Positions 12,914-33,900 of a stretch of DNA of 64,000 nucleotides are shown one piece after another. Origin of the DNA: Owenia fusiformis (Eukaryota > Annelida > Polychaeta > Sabellida > Oweniidae). A program made the translations under genes and the position numbers. The notes under the pieces were generated by a model. It did not search any database and was not told the DNA's origin. It saw only the letters and a program-made list of their open reading frames with translations. The stretch's first letter is position 1, and each line of letters opens with the position of its first letter. The DNA lies in contig CAIIXF020000003.1 of the NCBI GenBank assembly GCA_903813345.2, forward strand, positions 32,489,151-32,553,150, given 5' to 3'.

Positions 12914-13165
12914 TCATCCACATAGAGGTTTCATGGCAATCATATTCTCAGCACAAGTCAATGGCAGCTGTACAAGCTTTAGTAGGGTCTCACAAACACC
13001 CTTGCAGGGGTCGATACATGCACAGAATGGTAGAAATAATATATACCACCATGCAATAAAAAATGCAAATGGCCATGCGAGGAACCATAGTATTAGGAAC
13101 CATAGTATTCCCCACAGGATCCCTGGGCAGAGTCCTCCTTTGCCTGACCCTTCTCCTTGACCCAT
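12914..13165 (-). CDS. Small Trp/Cys-rich membrane protein, paralogue 2 (83 aa)
   Basis: An 83-residue protein with a Gly-rich N-terminus (2-11), a Trp/Phe-rich hydrophobic segment (about 15-46), cysteines at 13, 48, 50, 54, 58, 71 and 82, and the same architecture as the gene at 5572-5799: WP, then AWWY or AWFY, LPF, the CACID-x3-G-x-C block, P-x-TC, and NM-[LI]-A-x-K at the end. The ATG at 13165 lies 14 bases after a 3' splice site ('tttgttccag' on the minus strand), the same arrangement as its paralogue. The two genes therefore share gene structure and probably arose by tandem duplication about 7 kb apart. The 5' exon was not identified. The function is not recognised; a small integral membrane protein is inferred. 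Confidence 0.78.
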   Translation of the reverse strand: MGQGEGSGKGGLCPGILWGILWFLILWFLAWPFAFFIAWWYILFLPFCACIDPCKGVCETLLKLVQLPLTCAENMIAMKPLCG

Positions 13166-14542
13166 CTTTTCTGTCAGACCTGGAACAAAAATTCAACATT
13201 TAAAATTATTACTGACAAAATAATCAACTAGTTTATACCCCATCATAAGAAGTTTGATTCCTATTTCCCAAGATGCAATAATTATTATCTTTCCCGTTAT
13301 CATGGTAATTTTACATTTTTTTTAAAATGATCATAAAAGTGTAACATCTCACATGTTTCCTCTCCCTTTTCTTGTTCTTGTTCCATGCTGTCCTACTATT
13401 CTAATAAGATGTTCAAAGATGCAGAAATAAGTTAAGGACTTGAAAGATCAATTAGAACTGCCTAAGTAAACTTTATCCTTTATATTCTTTGAAATGCAAT
13501 ATCATATACAGCGCTGTACAACATTGTGCAAATACGCTTTAATCAAAGAAATTAATGCAACGTTTTTCTTTAATGCATGGACGATTTATCTGTTTATGTA
13601 GAACTCTGAAATGATAAGCTTAATTCACCCTGTACAGTCTGTTATTATTATGATTTCAATATGCAATGTAGTATGCAGTTTTCAGTAGATAAAATTATAA
13701 ATGATGATGCAAAAGTCATGATCTATATATATTAATTTGCCATATGCACAATTACAAAATGTCATTGAATAGTTTGAATTACAATTAGAATTGTATGTTA
13801 ACATGTAAAATGTAATACCATTTCAAAAGAGTGGTAAAATGTTGCGAAATGTCATAATGAGTGAATATTGGTATCTTAATTGGGACTTAAATGTTTTTTG
13901 TATTTCAAATGTTGCTCTGAGTGACTTCTGACCAGAGCTAGTTTATAAAACCTACTTTAAGGATGGTGTCAAATTGTTACCAGTTGTGGAAAAAAGACCC
14001 CCCCCCCCCCCCCTTTAAAACACAATGTTGATTTGCCTCTCAATTTTTTTTAAATGTAATTTTTGGACACTCTCCAATGGAATAGAGTGTAGGGATTATC
14101 TTTCCTATTTGCTAAGATAAATCTACCGATTTGCAGTAATTTTCTATTTTTAATATTTATTGACTCGTGTAAAATTGTGTAGAACATTTAATATATAAGC
14201 ACATGCTTTAGAAATAGAACTCTTCGCAATATGTTAGAAATACTGAAACATTCAATATTCGAAAAACATATCCAAATGAACAATAGGCTATTAACCAATA
14301 AAATATATTTTTGGATTAAAGGCTGATTGGTATCATGACCATCATTGATAAGTGTCATCATGCATGAGTTACATTGCATGAATCTCTAAACACCAGATAT
14401 ACGAGTGTAGGCATATATATATACGATAAGTAGATGATATCACTCTCTTGTTTTGCATTATTGTGTCTTGAAAAAAGGTGACAATGCATGCCTCGAGCTA
14501 TGTGTGAATTATATGAGATGCACATTTCTATGTGGTGACATA
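13166..14542. other. Non-coding stretch
   Basis: No gene recognised. It may contain the undetected 5' exon of the minus-strand gene at 12914-13165. A run of about 15 C lies at about 13998-14012. Confidence 0.45.
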
Positions 14543-15605
14543 CAGGGTGTCCGGAAAGTAAAGATACAGATACTCTAATTTTAATAGATTTAGATTTTTT
14601 GTAATGAAATTGCTACAGATTGTAGAGGAACTATATTACAATACATCTACCAACTTTTAAAACATAATATTCTAAACTCGTTTAAGTTACGGTTGTCATA
14701 GTTACGGTGGTGAGGGGTATGCGGAGCAGTTCCAGGATATCGCTAAATTGTGATGAATTGCAAAAATATAACCATTTGAAACAGTGTTTATTATTGCATT
14801 TTTTATCAATGTTTTATTTTGTTCGATATTGTATTCTTGCTGCCATAGTTTTCTCTTTAGTATAATGATATCATTGATACATATCATAACTATGTCATGT
14901 CACCAGTATAATCATAGAAAAAGAATACGAGTGCTTAGAAAAGGGGTCCCTGGATTAATAGGAAAGTCAACAGTCCACCTCCTCAGTCAATGCACCAATT
15001 CACAAAGCAAAAGAAAACAAATTTTACAATCGGATGTCTTGACATTATACCTTTTTGCACAATGGCCCATATTACCCTGATAATGGCCCGTTGGATTTCT
15101 ACATTAATGAATAACTAAAGCAATATTTGTTAAAAGTTCAACATAAAAATAAGACTCGGCTCAATGTTATCAGCAATCTTAGAGATTGACAGCAGTGGTT
15201 TTGTCAAGTCTTTGAATCTCCGATCAAAATGCACAAAGAATATTTAGATAATGGAAATACATAATACTGGATAACAGTAATAGTGTCAAATGAATAAATA
15301 ATGTTACAGTACTAATCCCTTGCTGTTGTGTTACATAATCTGATGTATAATAGCAACAGACGATGGAGTGTCAACATGATACGAACAGGAGAAAAGAATT
15401 ATAAAACATAATTGTGACGCTGCTCCACATACCTGCGACTCCTGTTACCATAACAACCATAACCTTTTTATTTTGAAACAATTTGTCATGACAGTTGCAG
15501 GATATATTATCATAATATCAATCTACAATATGTAGCAATTTCATCTCACAACAGGTAAATCTATTGAAATTAGAGCATTTGTATCTTTACTTTCCGGACA
15601 CCCTG
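14543..15605. mobile_element. Mariner-type non-autonomous element (1,063 bp) with TA duplications
   Basis: The ends are 'cagggtgtccggaaagtaaa' and its inverse, flanked on both sides by TA (14541-14542 and 15606-15607). Similarity between the inverted ends continues imperfectly for roughly 190 bp: 'atgaaattgctaca' and later 'gcggagcag/gtggagcag' are matched on both arms. The only internal frames are short and show no transposase. TA target sites and CAGGGTG ends are typical of IS630-Tc1-mariner derivatives. A decayed relative of the left end lies at about 47095-47200. Confidence 0.88.
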
Positions 15606-15607
15606 TA

Positions 15608-17630
15608 TTGCCTCCAACTTTCTTGTGTATTGGGTTTGGCAGTTGGTGTTTGGCATTCAGTGTCTGTGACAAATGGCAGGTCTGGTGAGATTTTGCATGG
15701 TAATGCCTTGTTTCTTATTACTTGGATTTTAATGTAACTTCTTCAAAGGGTCAGTAGGTTGCTGAGCAATGATGGACAAAATGGTTTTGCGAAATGTGTT
15801 TTATTTTATTTTTGTTAAAAGCTGCATTGTTTTAGAATTTTATAACAATCAGCTTTCAATTTCCACTTGGTTAACTGCATGATTAATGTTCATAGATGTC
15901 AGTGAATGATTAAAAGGATACAGGATAATAGTTTTAGAACATTGAAATATATTTCTGAATTATAAAATGGAGAGTTTTAACTGCTGTAATCATTGTATTA
16001 AATATATAATCATGGAAGTTATTTCTGAATATCAAGTTGAATGAAATTAATGATATTCAGTAGCTACCAGTGTGTTTATTTTATTGAATAAAATAAAACC
16101 TGTATGTATGTAACAAGTCTGTAGGCATCTTTTGACAAGGGGGTTCAGTTTCTAAAAATATTCCACTTTTGACCCAAAATCAAACTCAAAATGTTGAAAA
16201 CTGCATGATGTTGAAAGAATCTTTGACTTTGGCTGTGGGGGAGAGGGTGGGCCTGTGTTACACCTTCTTATTTGCCCAAACCCTCCCCAAAATGCAGGGC
16301 TATAGACGACGTCCACTTTGTTCTCTCCTTCATACAGTAGATGTTGTCAGAAGCCCTGTATGCGGAAGATTTGCCAATATTGTTTCTTGTAGACAGTGTG
16401 TCTTGCAGAGAGTGTCCATTAACATGTTCATCTCATATAGGTCATTGAAGTTATGGTAGGTTCTGTTGAAAATTTTTGGAAAACATTTCATATATAGAGA
16501 GGCTTTCCTTAAGAACAGAGAGGCATTTCATAGAAATAGGATTTACTGTATATTTTCAAAATTGTCATATTAATCCCAATTTTTAGAGGGCTGATAAGCA
16601 AGAGGGTACATATACATTACAATACAAATCCATACATTCATTGCTTTGGATTATACAGCATTGCATTATTACTCATGTGCAATACAATTTTAATTAATTA
16701 AGTACAGTAAAGTGAAAAAAAGTTGTACATGTATTAGTTTTTGTTACTCTGATTAAAACAAGAAACCAGACCCAAAAACAGGTATACAAGTATTTGTAAA
16801 ACATCAAGCTTGTAAAAATAACTTTTCCATATATTGTTGCTTTTATAAATAATAGTGATAGACTTACTTTACCTCTGAAACACAAGAGATATATTGATGC
16901 AAGGTATCCTTCCTTTTCTTTCCTCAATACATGTAGATTAAAATATTTTAAGCTAATCCATTGAATTCTGTTTTACTTATCACTTTATTGGGTGGAGGGA
17001 TCACTCTTTTTCTACAAATGTATTGATCACTATTGACAACTGGACAAAAGATAAACATCAAATTGTAAGGAATTATTTGCATGTGGAACCAATTCTACTG
17101 TACTCTAGTGTACTTTTATTTTTAATCAATATATTTTCGGAGTAACTTAATGCAAGGTATACTCAACGGAGGATTGGGATTATCATAAATCCTGATACAT
17201 AAAGCAAACGGGTCAAATTTTTGATTGCTTTGACCAAAATTGGCTGTTGTATTCTAAGGAGTTTTGTACTTAGACTGTTTTATCAATATAATTTCCAATA
17301 ATTTTGCCTGTGGTTTTCATTATTTGTAACTGTTGTCAGAAATTCTTATAAAAAAGTCCCTGGTGGTGCAGATGGGTGCACATGGGTGCACATGTTAAAA
17401 TGATAATATTCATTTTGATCTTTATATATTATTGTTCCAGAAGTTCAGAACTAATTGTCTTAGATTTATTGTTTAAGGCCGTCAATCAGAAATTTTTTCA
17501 TCAATATACCAATGTAATTTCAGCCTTGAATAATAAAAACTCTAAGATAAAGAACTAGTTTGAATTCAAAACTTATAGGCTGCCCTTGTATGTGTGAAAT
17601 CAACTTATAATTAAAACTCTGTATTTCTAG
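15608..17630. other. Non-coding stretch upstream of the first visible copine exon
   Basis: Contains a partial copy of the hairpin-ended family (about 15635-15720). I looked for upstream copine exons (C2A and the main part of C2B) and found none. They may lie further upstream, in which case the two small membrane-protein genes would sit in copine introns, or outside the window. Confidence 0.4.
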
Positions 17631-24723
<7,093 letters not shown>

Positions 24724-27274
24724 GGACCTTTGCATTTCCAAAGGGGGAAACACTGAACGATGTGCAGTAGAGTGGCGACTGGGGAAAGAATTTTATCTTC
24801 AACTTTTATATACATGTATATATATTACATGTATATGTAAAACAGAAATGTATTTTCTTATGCAGTTCAAAGATAACAGATAAATAATTAGTTCCTACTG
24901 TGTTTTTATCTGGTTGGATAATTTGAAAATATGAAGGATAAAATATTTGATAGTTTTCATATTCTGAAGCATGGTTGATTAGAAGTTATTCAAACTTTGA
25001 CAAAGAAAACAATTTAAGACTTGCTGTTTTACAGGATGTACATGCATATTCTGGGTTAGAGTTAAATCAAAAGGTGAAGGTCTCTTGATTTACTTGTAAG
25101 TCTGCAACTTTAATTATAAACATCATAGGTCTATATAGGTAGACATGTACATATGGAGGTTCATCACATATACTATATATCTTTTTTATTGACTTTGAAA
25201 CATGTCAGTTTCTCCGACATGTGGGTCACTATACAGTTTTAACATTTTTTTGTCTATAGTATATAATACAGTTATCAGTTATATGTAAAACTATGAAAAT
25301 AGTTACACCAAAGATGTTATTAACATTTTCAATTGGGACATATTCAAGAATCTCAAAGGCATATCTTTGCTGCTAATATGTTGAAAAATTAGATATTTTT
25401 TTTATCATCTGACAAATGTGGCTGTTAGTACATAATGTTCATCTACCTTATCTGTTTAATGAAGTAGAGTATGTGTATTAAGAAGTCATTCGGACTTATT
25501 AACTAGACAAGACGGAGAAAATGTACATGTTTTTATATGATTTATTATAAATTGGTATAAAATATTTTACATCATATGATGTTTGTCATGCATGTCTTTA
25601 TATCATATACATTAATACACAGCTGATAAAATATAAACCATTCTGAAATCTCCTATCATATAATCTCTAAAATATAAAGTGAAAATGGGAGAAAAAGTGA
25701 GTAAAGTTTAAAAATGTCAAAATAACAGGAGTGTTCACATTTCAAGGTGTTCACATTTCAAGGTATTCACATTTCAAGGTATTCATATTTCAAGGTATTC
25801 ATATTTCAAGGTGTTCACATTTCAAGGAGTTCACATTTCAAGGTATTCACTGTTCATTTACACAAGATTTATGCATTGCATGCAAAAATTATTACACAAT
25901 TGTAAAACTGAAATATAAATGAATTTTGCAAATTGATATGCCAAAATGTATTTCAGCTGTTAATCATAAAATCACGCTATATGCAAAGTATTGCAGATAA
26001 CTTAAATATTCAATCCAATCGAACCGGTGTCTAGAATGGAGTTGCTTCCACTTTTTTTAATTACTGTAATCATACATATATGCAATGTACTCTAAACAGA
26101 GTACACAATGGATATTCAAAAGTATAGAACAATAAAGTTGTATAATATATATCAAAAATCTACCACGCTTTGTTGTATAATATCAAATATATATATAAGA
26201 AACATTCAAATCAAAAAATAATTTATACACAAAAAACATTAAAATTCAAATAATGAATAATTCAACATCTCTGATAATTTTGGAAACATGTAAATATAGA
26301 CAGCATTTAGCATCAACACTAATCAGTACTTAGCATGAGTCAACCTCATTCATTTAAACATATCATTCGTCTATGATACATAAGTACAAATACCATCAAC
26401 CCATATGCAGGATTTATAACATTACAGATAAAACATCCAAAATAATTTTACAATAACAAACACTATTCAAGTACAAGTGATACAATATAAAACAATAAAA
26501 CCAAATGAATAGAGAGACAGACATGTATACACAAACCAACTTGTAATAAAAAATTACAAATTCTGATTCCTGATTGCTACAAAACTGTCTTGTTGAACAG
26601 CATAAATCTTATTGCAAGATGAATAAAATACCATGGTAACAAACAATGAAATATCATGGTAACAAACAATAAAATACCATGGTAACAGACAATAAATCAT
26701 GCAGCACCAAAATTTGATAAAAATCCTAAGAACACTGAACTCTTAAGGAAGGCAGAGTGGAAGACTTTTTGACCTGCACTCATCATTTTTAATTCCACCA
26801 AACCCACCTTAATTTTACATTTTTATTGAATCAAAAATATAAATCCTGTTTCACAACACCTCAGAAAAAAAAATATCACGATGATAGTGTACCTGATGTA
26901 ATATTAACTACACTCCCCTCAAAAGGTTTGGAAACAGGAAGTCTCGTATTAAATAGAACCTGCTTATGTTTGGCAATTTAAACAAATTCACATTTATAAA
27001 CCTGACCTGTTGTAAAGAAACCAACCAGATTCAAACATTAACATGCTTACACTATACCAAACTTTTGGAGGGGGTTGTATCTAAGGTGGATTTCCAAATA
27101 ACAAACCTTTGGAGGGGGTGTACATTTACATTGCATTATTATCCTCCCATGTTTGGGATGTCACATTTTACTAACTAAATTACTACACCCTACATCTACT
27201 TATTAATGTGATTTGAATTTCATTTACATATTTCATTTCATTGCAATAAATCTATTAATTACATTCTCCTTAAC
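24724..27274. other. Copine 3'UTR/intergenic region between convergent genes
   Basis: No other gene recognised. AATAAA at about 26131 is one possible polyadenylation signal for copine. On the opposite strand AATAAA at about 26822 could serve the formin. Includes eight tandem ~16-bp units of 'gttcacatttcaaggt' at 25731-25855 and three copies of a ~25-bp 'ataccatggtaacaaac' unit at about 26625-26697. Confidence 0.5.
25731..25855. repeat. 16-bp tandem repeat, about eight units
   Basis: The unit 'gttcacatttcaaggt' alternates with 'attcatatttcaaggt'. The same phrase 'gttcacatttcaagg' appears singly near 11908-11922, so the array may have grown from a piece of a dispersed element. Confidence 0.9.
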
Positions 27275-27883
27275 TTAAAGGAACATTCCTGGCCAAACCT
27301 TTTCTATCCTGATGTGATAGCTATAATCATATATATACTTTCCATATTTAGCAAAACACCAGGAAATGTTTTTGTATAGTCAATATTGGTAGTTTAAAAA
27401 TGTAGTGCTCATTTCCAGTAAGCTGCCATCTTTTAAGATTTTACTCAGGAAGTGATGTCATCGACTCTCAACTTCCATGACCTTGCATATAACAGTATAG
27501 GGAAGTAGCACAAAATCACTTCTAGACAAGTGGTTCTTACTTTATGTGCAAAAATATTTTCAGAGTTTGTCAGCTTAGAATAATAGAAGAGACTTATAGA
27601 AGGATTAAATCATAGACAAAATTGAAAAAGAATGCACAGCTGGTTTTTGTAATTCTTAATAGCTCCTTATAATGTTATTTGCAAAGTTGAGAGTCGATGA
27701 CATCACTTCCTGAGTGAAATACTAAAAGATGGCAGCCTACTGGAATTCAGCACTACATTTTCAAGTGATCAATATTGACTATATTAAAACATTTTCCCCT
27801 GTTTTGCTAAATATGGAAAGTATATATATGGTTATAGCTACCATATTAGGAGAGAAATGGTCTGGCCAGGAATGTTCCTTTAA
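27275..27883. mobile_element. PiggyBac-type MITE with ~200-bp inverted arms and TTAA sites
   Basis: The ends are 'ttaaaggaacattcctggcc' and its inverse, with TTAA at 27275-27278 and 27880-27883. The inverted similarity runs for about 200 bases on each side, including 'atatatactttccatattta' and 'gaagtgatgtcatcgactct', around a ~195-bp centre. TTAA target duplication is characteristic of piggyBac-family elements. It lies about 100 bases beyond the formin stop codon, so it is probably transcribed within that gene's 3'UTR and could fold into a long hairpin. Confidence 0.88.
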
Positions 27884-27986
27884 CTTACTTGTGAATTTTT
27901 GCATTTTTTCTAGCCATACAAGCGTACAATTTCCTAACCATAATTTTCATGACACTCAAGTGTTTAAATTTTGCATCTTACGCCAT

Positions 27987-30900
27987 CTAAACTTTCATTG
28001 GTTTACGGCTTTTCCTATCAAATGTGTTGTGTGCCATGCGCCTGATAGCATCCCTGTAGTTATTTTGAGATTTAGTCTCCTCTACTGGCCCACTACTCGT
28101 ACTACTCTCATAGCCATTAGTTTTTGTTTCCCTGAGTGAAGACCGAGTCCACCCAGATTTTGTTGAATTTGGACTGATGCTAGATACTGGGATTGAGGAT
28201 GACTTTTTGTGCGATTCTTTAGGTGGGGATTTATCTTTATCTTTTCCACGAAATTTAGAAAAAAGTTTAGATTTTGAGAATCCACTTTTGGATGGTGAGG
28301 GTGTGGTTTCTGAAGGAGCAGATTTTTTCGGGGTTGAATCTTTTGAATTCAAGGACACATTTGGGGTAGATCCATTTGAATTCAGGGGCATATTTGGAGT
28401 AGATCCATGAGCATAACTTGATTGTAATTTCACAGGAGTTCCATTCGTAGAGCCAGGTCTGAGGCTATCCATTGAACTATGATTGCTATATGAATTGTGA
28501 ACAATTTGACCTTGACCTATTGACCCTACAATTGACCCCTGATCTGATGTATTTTCAAGACTACTGTATCTCCCACCACGCCCCCTATATCTAGGATTTG
28601 GAATCATTTCCTCATCTTCAATTTTCGGTGTAGTTTGGAAACCTGCCGGTTTATCTGGAGATAACTCTCTTTGATTTTGACCCAGATCGTAATAATCTCT
28701 CATTGCCATATTTGGAGATATAGGGGTTCGGTCGCGTGGCCTCAAGGTAGATGCCACCTCCATGATACTATCAGACATATCCGTGGGGTTCTTTGCTACA
28801 GGGGTGTTGGGGTCGGAACTGATTGTACTACCCTCACATATGATACTTAGGGTGCGAGGTCTAGGGGGTAAGGGTGGAGGCACATCCCCAGGCCCAGGGG
28901 GCTCTTCCATATGTGGTATATTCATATAATTCGGCACCTGAGGCTTCAATGGTTGTCTCTCTGGTAAGGGGGGTGTGGCACTTTGCTGGGACAGCCCATC
29001 ACTATGCTGCATGGTGTAATAATTTGCAGCATTATTTGAAGTGTCTATACTCAATGGCTTGTCATAGCTAGACTTTGAATAAGGTGGTGGGTGGTGTTCA
29101 TATGGAGGTGGGGGTCTCTCATAGGGAGGTGGCTCATTACATTCAGGTGAGTCGTGATTGGTTGTTGCTATAGGAACAATGTTCTCTTTCTCAGAGGTTT
29201 CTCCAGACTTACGAGGAGAGAATGGCCCACCTTTAGCCTTCTGTATCATGCGGTTTATAGCAGAGGGGACTATATCTTTACGGGTCAGAGACTGCCTCCC
29301 TTGGGCAAACTTTGTCATGAGAGTACTACGAGTAAACGCATCGTTAGCCCCTCTAAAAGAGCCACTTTTAGTTATTTTACCATTGGGGCTGCTTTCCATG
29401 GTGGAATCAGGTGTCATCTGAAAATCGGAGTTCACTGGAGAAGTGGGGTAGCCATTAGGCTGTTCTATTTGGTGAATCACCTCCCTAGGTTTCTCAGTGT
29501 TATTTTGTTTAGATCGAGGTGGTTTCAAGGGAGGAGAATCATTGGTTGGAAGACTCTGAGGTGGGGATGCTAGTCCTCTGTTGTCTGATTTGGAAGGGGT
29601 GCTCTGGGCTTGTGGTTTATACCTAGGGGGTGTAACATCTCTGGTACCCCGGGACTGACCCCTCAGTGGGGAATGATCCTTGTGATTGTAGTGAGTGTCT
29701 CTGGGTGGGGAATAATGGCGTTGTTCTTGATGTTTGGATCCAGTACTTACGCGTTCTTTAGATGATAATTTCTGATTTGATGGACCATTCTGGTATTTCT
29801 TTGACCGTCCAGAAAACCGTGGTATTCCACTTTCTTGACCAATCAGAATATCACTCTGGCTGCGATTATGTCTTAGTGAATCATCACTGTTGTATCCAGA
29901 GCCACCTGGCTTCAGATGTTGGAACTGGACACTTTTAAAATCAGGGCCCACCATAGATACTGGTCGATTACGCCCAGGGGGCTGGATAGCTGAATTAAGC
30001 TTACCCTGACTAGTCTTATGGATACTACTGGTAGAGTAGCTCTTCTTTCTTTCCAGTGTACTACTTTGGCATTCCAGGTTATCCACATGTGGTGGCTCAT
30101 TTTTAGTTTTGTGTGGTGTGTCATGGCTATGATTTTCATGGTCACTATAGAAACCAGACTGATTGACAGTTGTTTGAGCCACATATTTAAAGTCTCTCTC
30201 TAGTCTGTCTTTGATTGCCTTCTGCTGCTGTTTCGCATATAACATCTCACAATCTTTGCAGAACTTTGACAATAGAGTGAAGAACTCATATGGAGACACC
30301 TGCAAAAATATAATAAAAATTAACAATAATATTTAGAGACAGCATATTGCCTCTCAATAAAGAAATTTACAAGCTAGAAAAATTTACATTATAAATAAAT
30401 GGACAAATTGCCTTTATGTTCTAAAGGATTTCAGAGGGCTCAGTGTAAACCTGAGTGAATACATGGTAGTTGGAACTAAACTTATTATGAATTTTTTTTG
30501 TAATAAAGACTTTGAAATATACACCTGTGTGTTTTCAAGAATCTTCAAGAATGAGGTATTTTCCTTGTAGTATAACATGCATGTGGTTCAAGTATTGTCA
30601 AAGTCAGTACTTGTACCAAATCCAGTTTCCAAACTTAAGTCAAACAGTTATGGTGCTAATAAAGTAAACTTTTCATATCAAATTGTCCATACCTGTTGAT
30701 TAGGAGTGTAGCCAAAGTAGAGTGTCAACTCTTGGAACTTTTCTTTGCAGCATCTGAACTTCTCTCTGCATTCTAGGAGAGCTGACTCTGCTATAATTAG
30801 AAAATATCATTTTTACGAGGTTACCGGAAATAAATAAAATCTCAAACCAAAAATTACAGATATGATAATGTGATTTTTATCATTGTCAAAAATGAAATAG

Positions 30901-33900
30901 AAAATTTAAACTTAAGATGAAGATCTTGCATTTAACAGTTTAACCTTTTCTGAATGCCAAAGAACTTCAAGGCAAAGCTGGACATCTGATTTGTGAAAAT
31001 ACAAGTATGACAAGACTACATGTTGCAAAATTTTACATCATGTCATCTTATTTACATGAAACTATAATGCTTTATTATATCAGACAGACAGAGTTGCCAT
31101 ATGTTGACAGTACAGCCACATTCTATCACAATGACATGACTAATACAAGGCATTAACATGCAAAATATCACTACCTGCCATTTGTTACACCGAACACTTT
31201 GACATAATAAGAGGATATAAGTTTATCATACAGAAAAGTACAGGATAAACAATTAAAATCGGAAAGTATTCAATCAATGATTCATACTGACCTGTCTTGA
31301 GTAAATGCTGCATGTTGTTCTTAAAGGGCTGCCTTAGTCTCTCAGGGCTACTATTGAGTACTTTACTTACACGTCCACTCTGAAAACTCAACTGCTTCTG
31401 GAGATCTTCAAATCGCTTCTCGATAACTTTAGATTCCATCTGAAATAATACTTGAGGTGTTTTGCTCTTGGAACATATTTAAGTAAGATTGTGCATTTAA
31501 TTTTTGTTTATTTGTGACATGATGTGAGGCCATGCTTATATGCATCAGCTTGCATCAAATCTTTTCAAAGTAAATGTATTCTGTTATTGAAGAGATCATT
31601 CAAATTTTCCCTTTGACCCTAGAGTAACATCTAGTGCTACCATTAGTAATATCCTTAGTAATTTTACAATGTTTTTCTATTTGAAGGACAGTCATGTCTC
31701 TGTGAAATGTATTTATTATAGAAACTGGGCACAACCTTTTGAGTTTCCAATGTGTGGATCAAGTAGACAATTTGGGACTTTGTAAATATAAAATCTGCAT
31801 GGCCCTTAAATGGTAGTAAATGGTGACAAGGAAGTGTCTATAATACCCTACCTTGCTTGCCTCATTAAGGGTTGTAATGTCTGGCAGACTAAAGTTATTG
31901 CCCCATACACTAGCGCCCTCTTTCAGTAGATGTTGTAAAAGGCAGGTGTCACTGGCCTAAAATTTCAAAATCAAAATTAATCTCAATAGTGACTTTTTCA
32001 AAAGTAGCTCAAAAAAACAATTCCAGCAAACCAATCAAGAGAAAATATTTCAAATATACAATGTTACAAAAATGTAGTGTTACAGACACCAACTACCAGC
32101 GTTACTAAAATCAAGACTAACAATATGTTACTTCTGACATAACAAAACAGATACATATAAAACTGGCAAGCTAATCACTCTTATATTATATTTTGGGTAC
32201 TCTACATAAGAGATAAGTAAAACCTGTTTAAGTGGAACACCTTAAGAACCTGTAAAAAGTGATTCACTTGGGAGGTGTTCCACTTACATTGGTTCATTAA
32301 GTCAGTTTGTCTTAGGACTCTGAAGTGTTCTTCAATAAATGTACATCTAAAATACTCACCGTATTTTTCATCTCTTTCAGTTGAGACAGGGCTGTAATAT
32401 CAAATCCATCTGCCTTGTTACGTGACGTGCCTTCATTCAGGAAGTTCCCAATCATCAATGTCAATCCCAGAATGCTTTGCAAGGTTGTGTTATTTTGAAT
32501 TACGACGCAACCTTTTGATACATTGTGAAAAAGCCATTCTGGAAAGTAAAAATTCATGATTCTTATTATGTCATTTTTTAAGTGAAAATAGATCATAAAT
32601 GATGATTTAAATATTTGACATTCAAAACAGATTCGATCTGCTTGGTCTTTCCGAATTCCTATCTGGGTTAACTACAAGACCTGGTCTGAGTTAACCCATC
32701 CTCCGATCACAGGGCTTCAAAATCCAGAATATATTCTTATTTCCCCCCCCCCCCCCGTGATAAACATTTAGCATTTCCCCGATTAAGAACTCGCAATCTG
32801 ATTGGCTGTCGCAACACTGCGCCAGAGATCAAGTATTAGTTATTGCGCATAATTAGATCATGTGATTCAGTTAAATCGGGCGCTCCCAAATTGGTTATAG
32901 CAGGGGGAAGAAGGAGGTGCGGATTCTGGATACCTGCTTACAAGGATGGAGTTAACCTGGTTCTAAATTGACAAGGAACCAATGATGTAAACAATAATCA
33001 AGACAACCTACCTAGACTAAAGAGCTCATCAGTAACAACCTTCTCAAATAGGATACACTCCATGCGCTCACTAAAGTATGAGATCTGGGACAACTCAAAC
33101 AGGAATAATTCTGGTAAATCCACTGAACCAATTTTATCCGATGTTAACACTCTAGATATCATTTTTATCTCCCTCGGTGTTCCCCGTATTTTGTACAGCT
33201 CCTCTAGACTGAAATCAAACAATTGATATTCCTCAAGAAAAAATATATTCACTTGAAAGATGTAAAATTAAAATATAATCTTTCTCATTTAAAACATCTG
33301 CCCATGAGACAATTGTAAGTACACCACATGTCAATTTTAAGTCAACGGATACCATGACACACCACAAATAGGTATATGTATATATTTGTACTTTTGTACC
33401 TGTTTAGACTGACTTGGCTGTAGTCCATGGTATAGATGGCAGTCTTAATCTCCTCCATATTACAGAAAAGACTTCGCATCTTCAGTGTGATATCACGTGA
33501 CCTCTCTATGTCAAGAACCCGAACTACCTATAAGATATGCAATCAAATCAGTGAATTTAAAATTTTCAAATGTATTGGTTAATTTCAACAGTGAAGGAGA
33601 AAAGTGGGGAAAATTTAAGACTACATGTATTACTATTACTATGGACAAAAACCTGTATCAACATCATCTCTGAGTAAATGGATATGAACTAGTGGTGCAA
33701 CTCGAATGCCAGTACTCGCCACTCACTCGTTGAACCTGTCCAAGATAGTTACTCGAGTACGTTTTTTCAAACTCGAGTAGGCATGTTTTATTATGAAGTG
33801 TTTTAAACCCCGGGAATGATCATTTTTGGATGCACTGAACGAAACAAAGTATCGATTCTGGAAACAAAATGAAAATATTTAAAAACAAACAAACACAATT

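Noticed and set aside
28874-29573. Plus-strand frames of 65-139 codons opposite the formin last exon
   Set aside because: They are antisense shadows of the long formin coding exon, with no splice or domain support.
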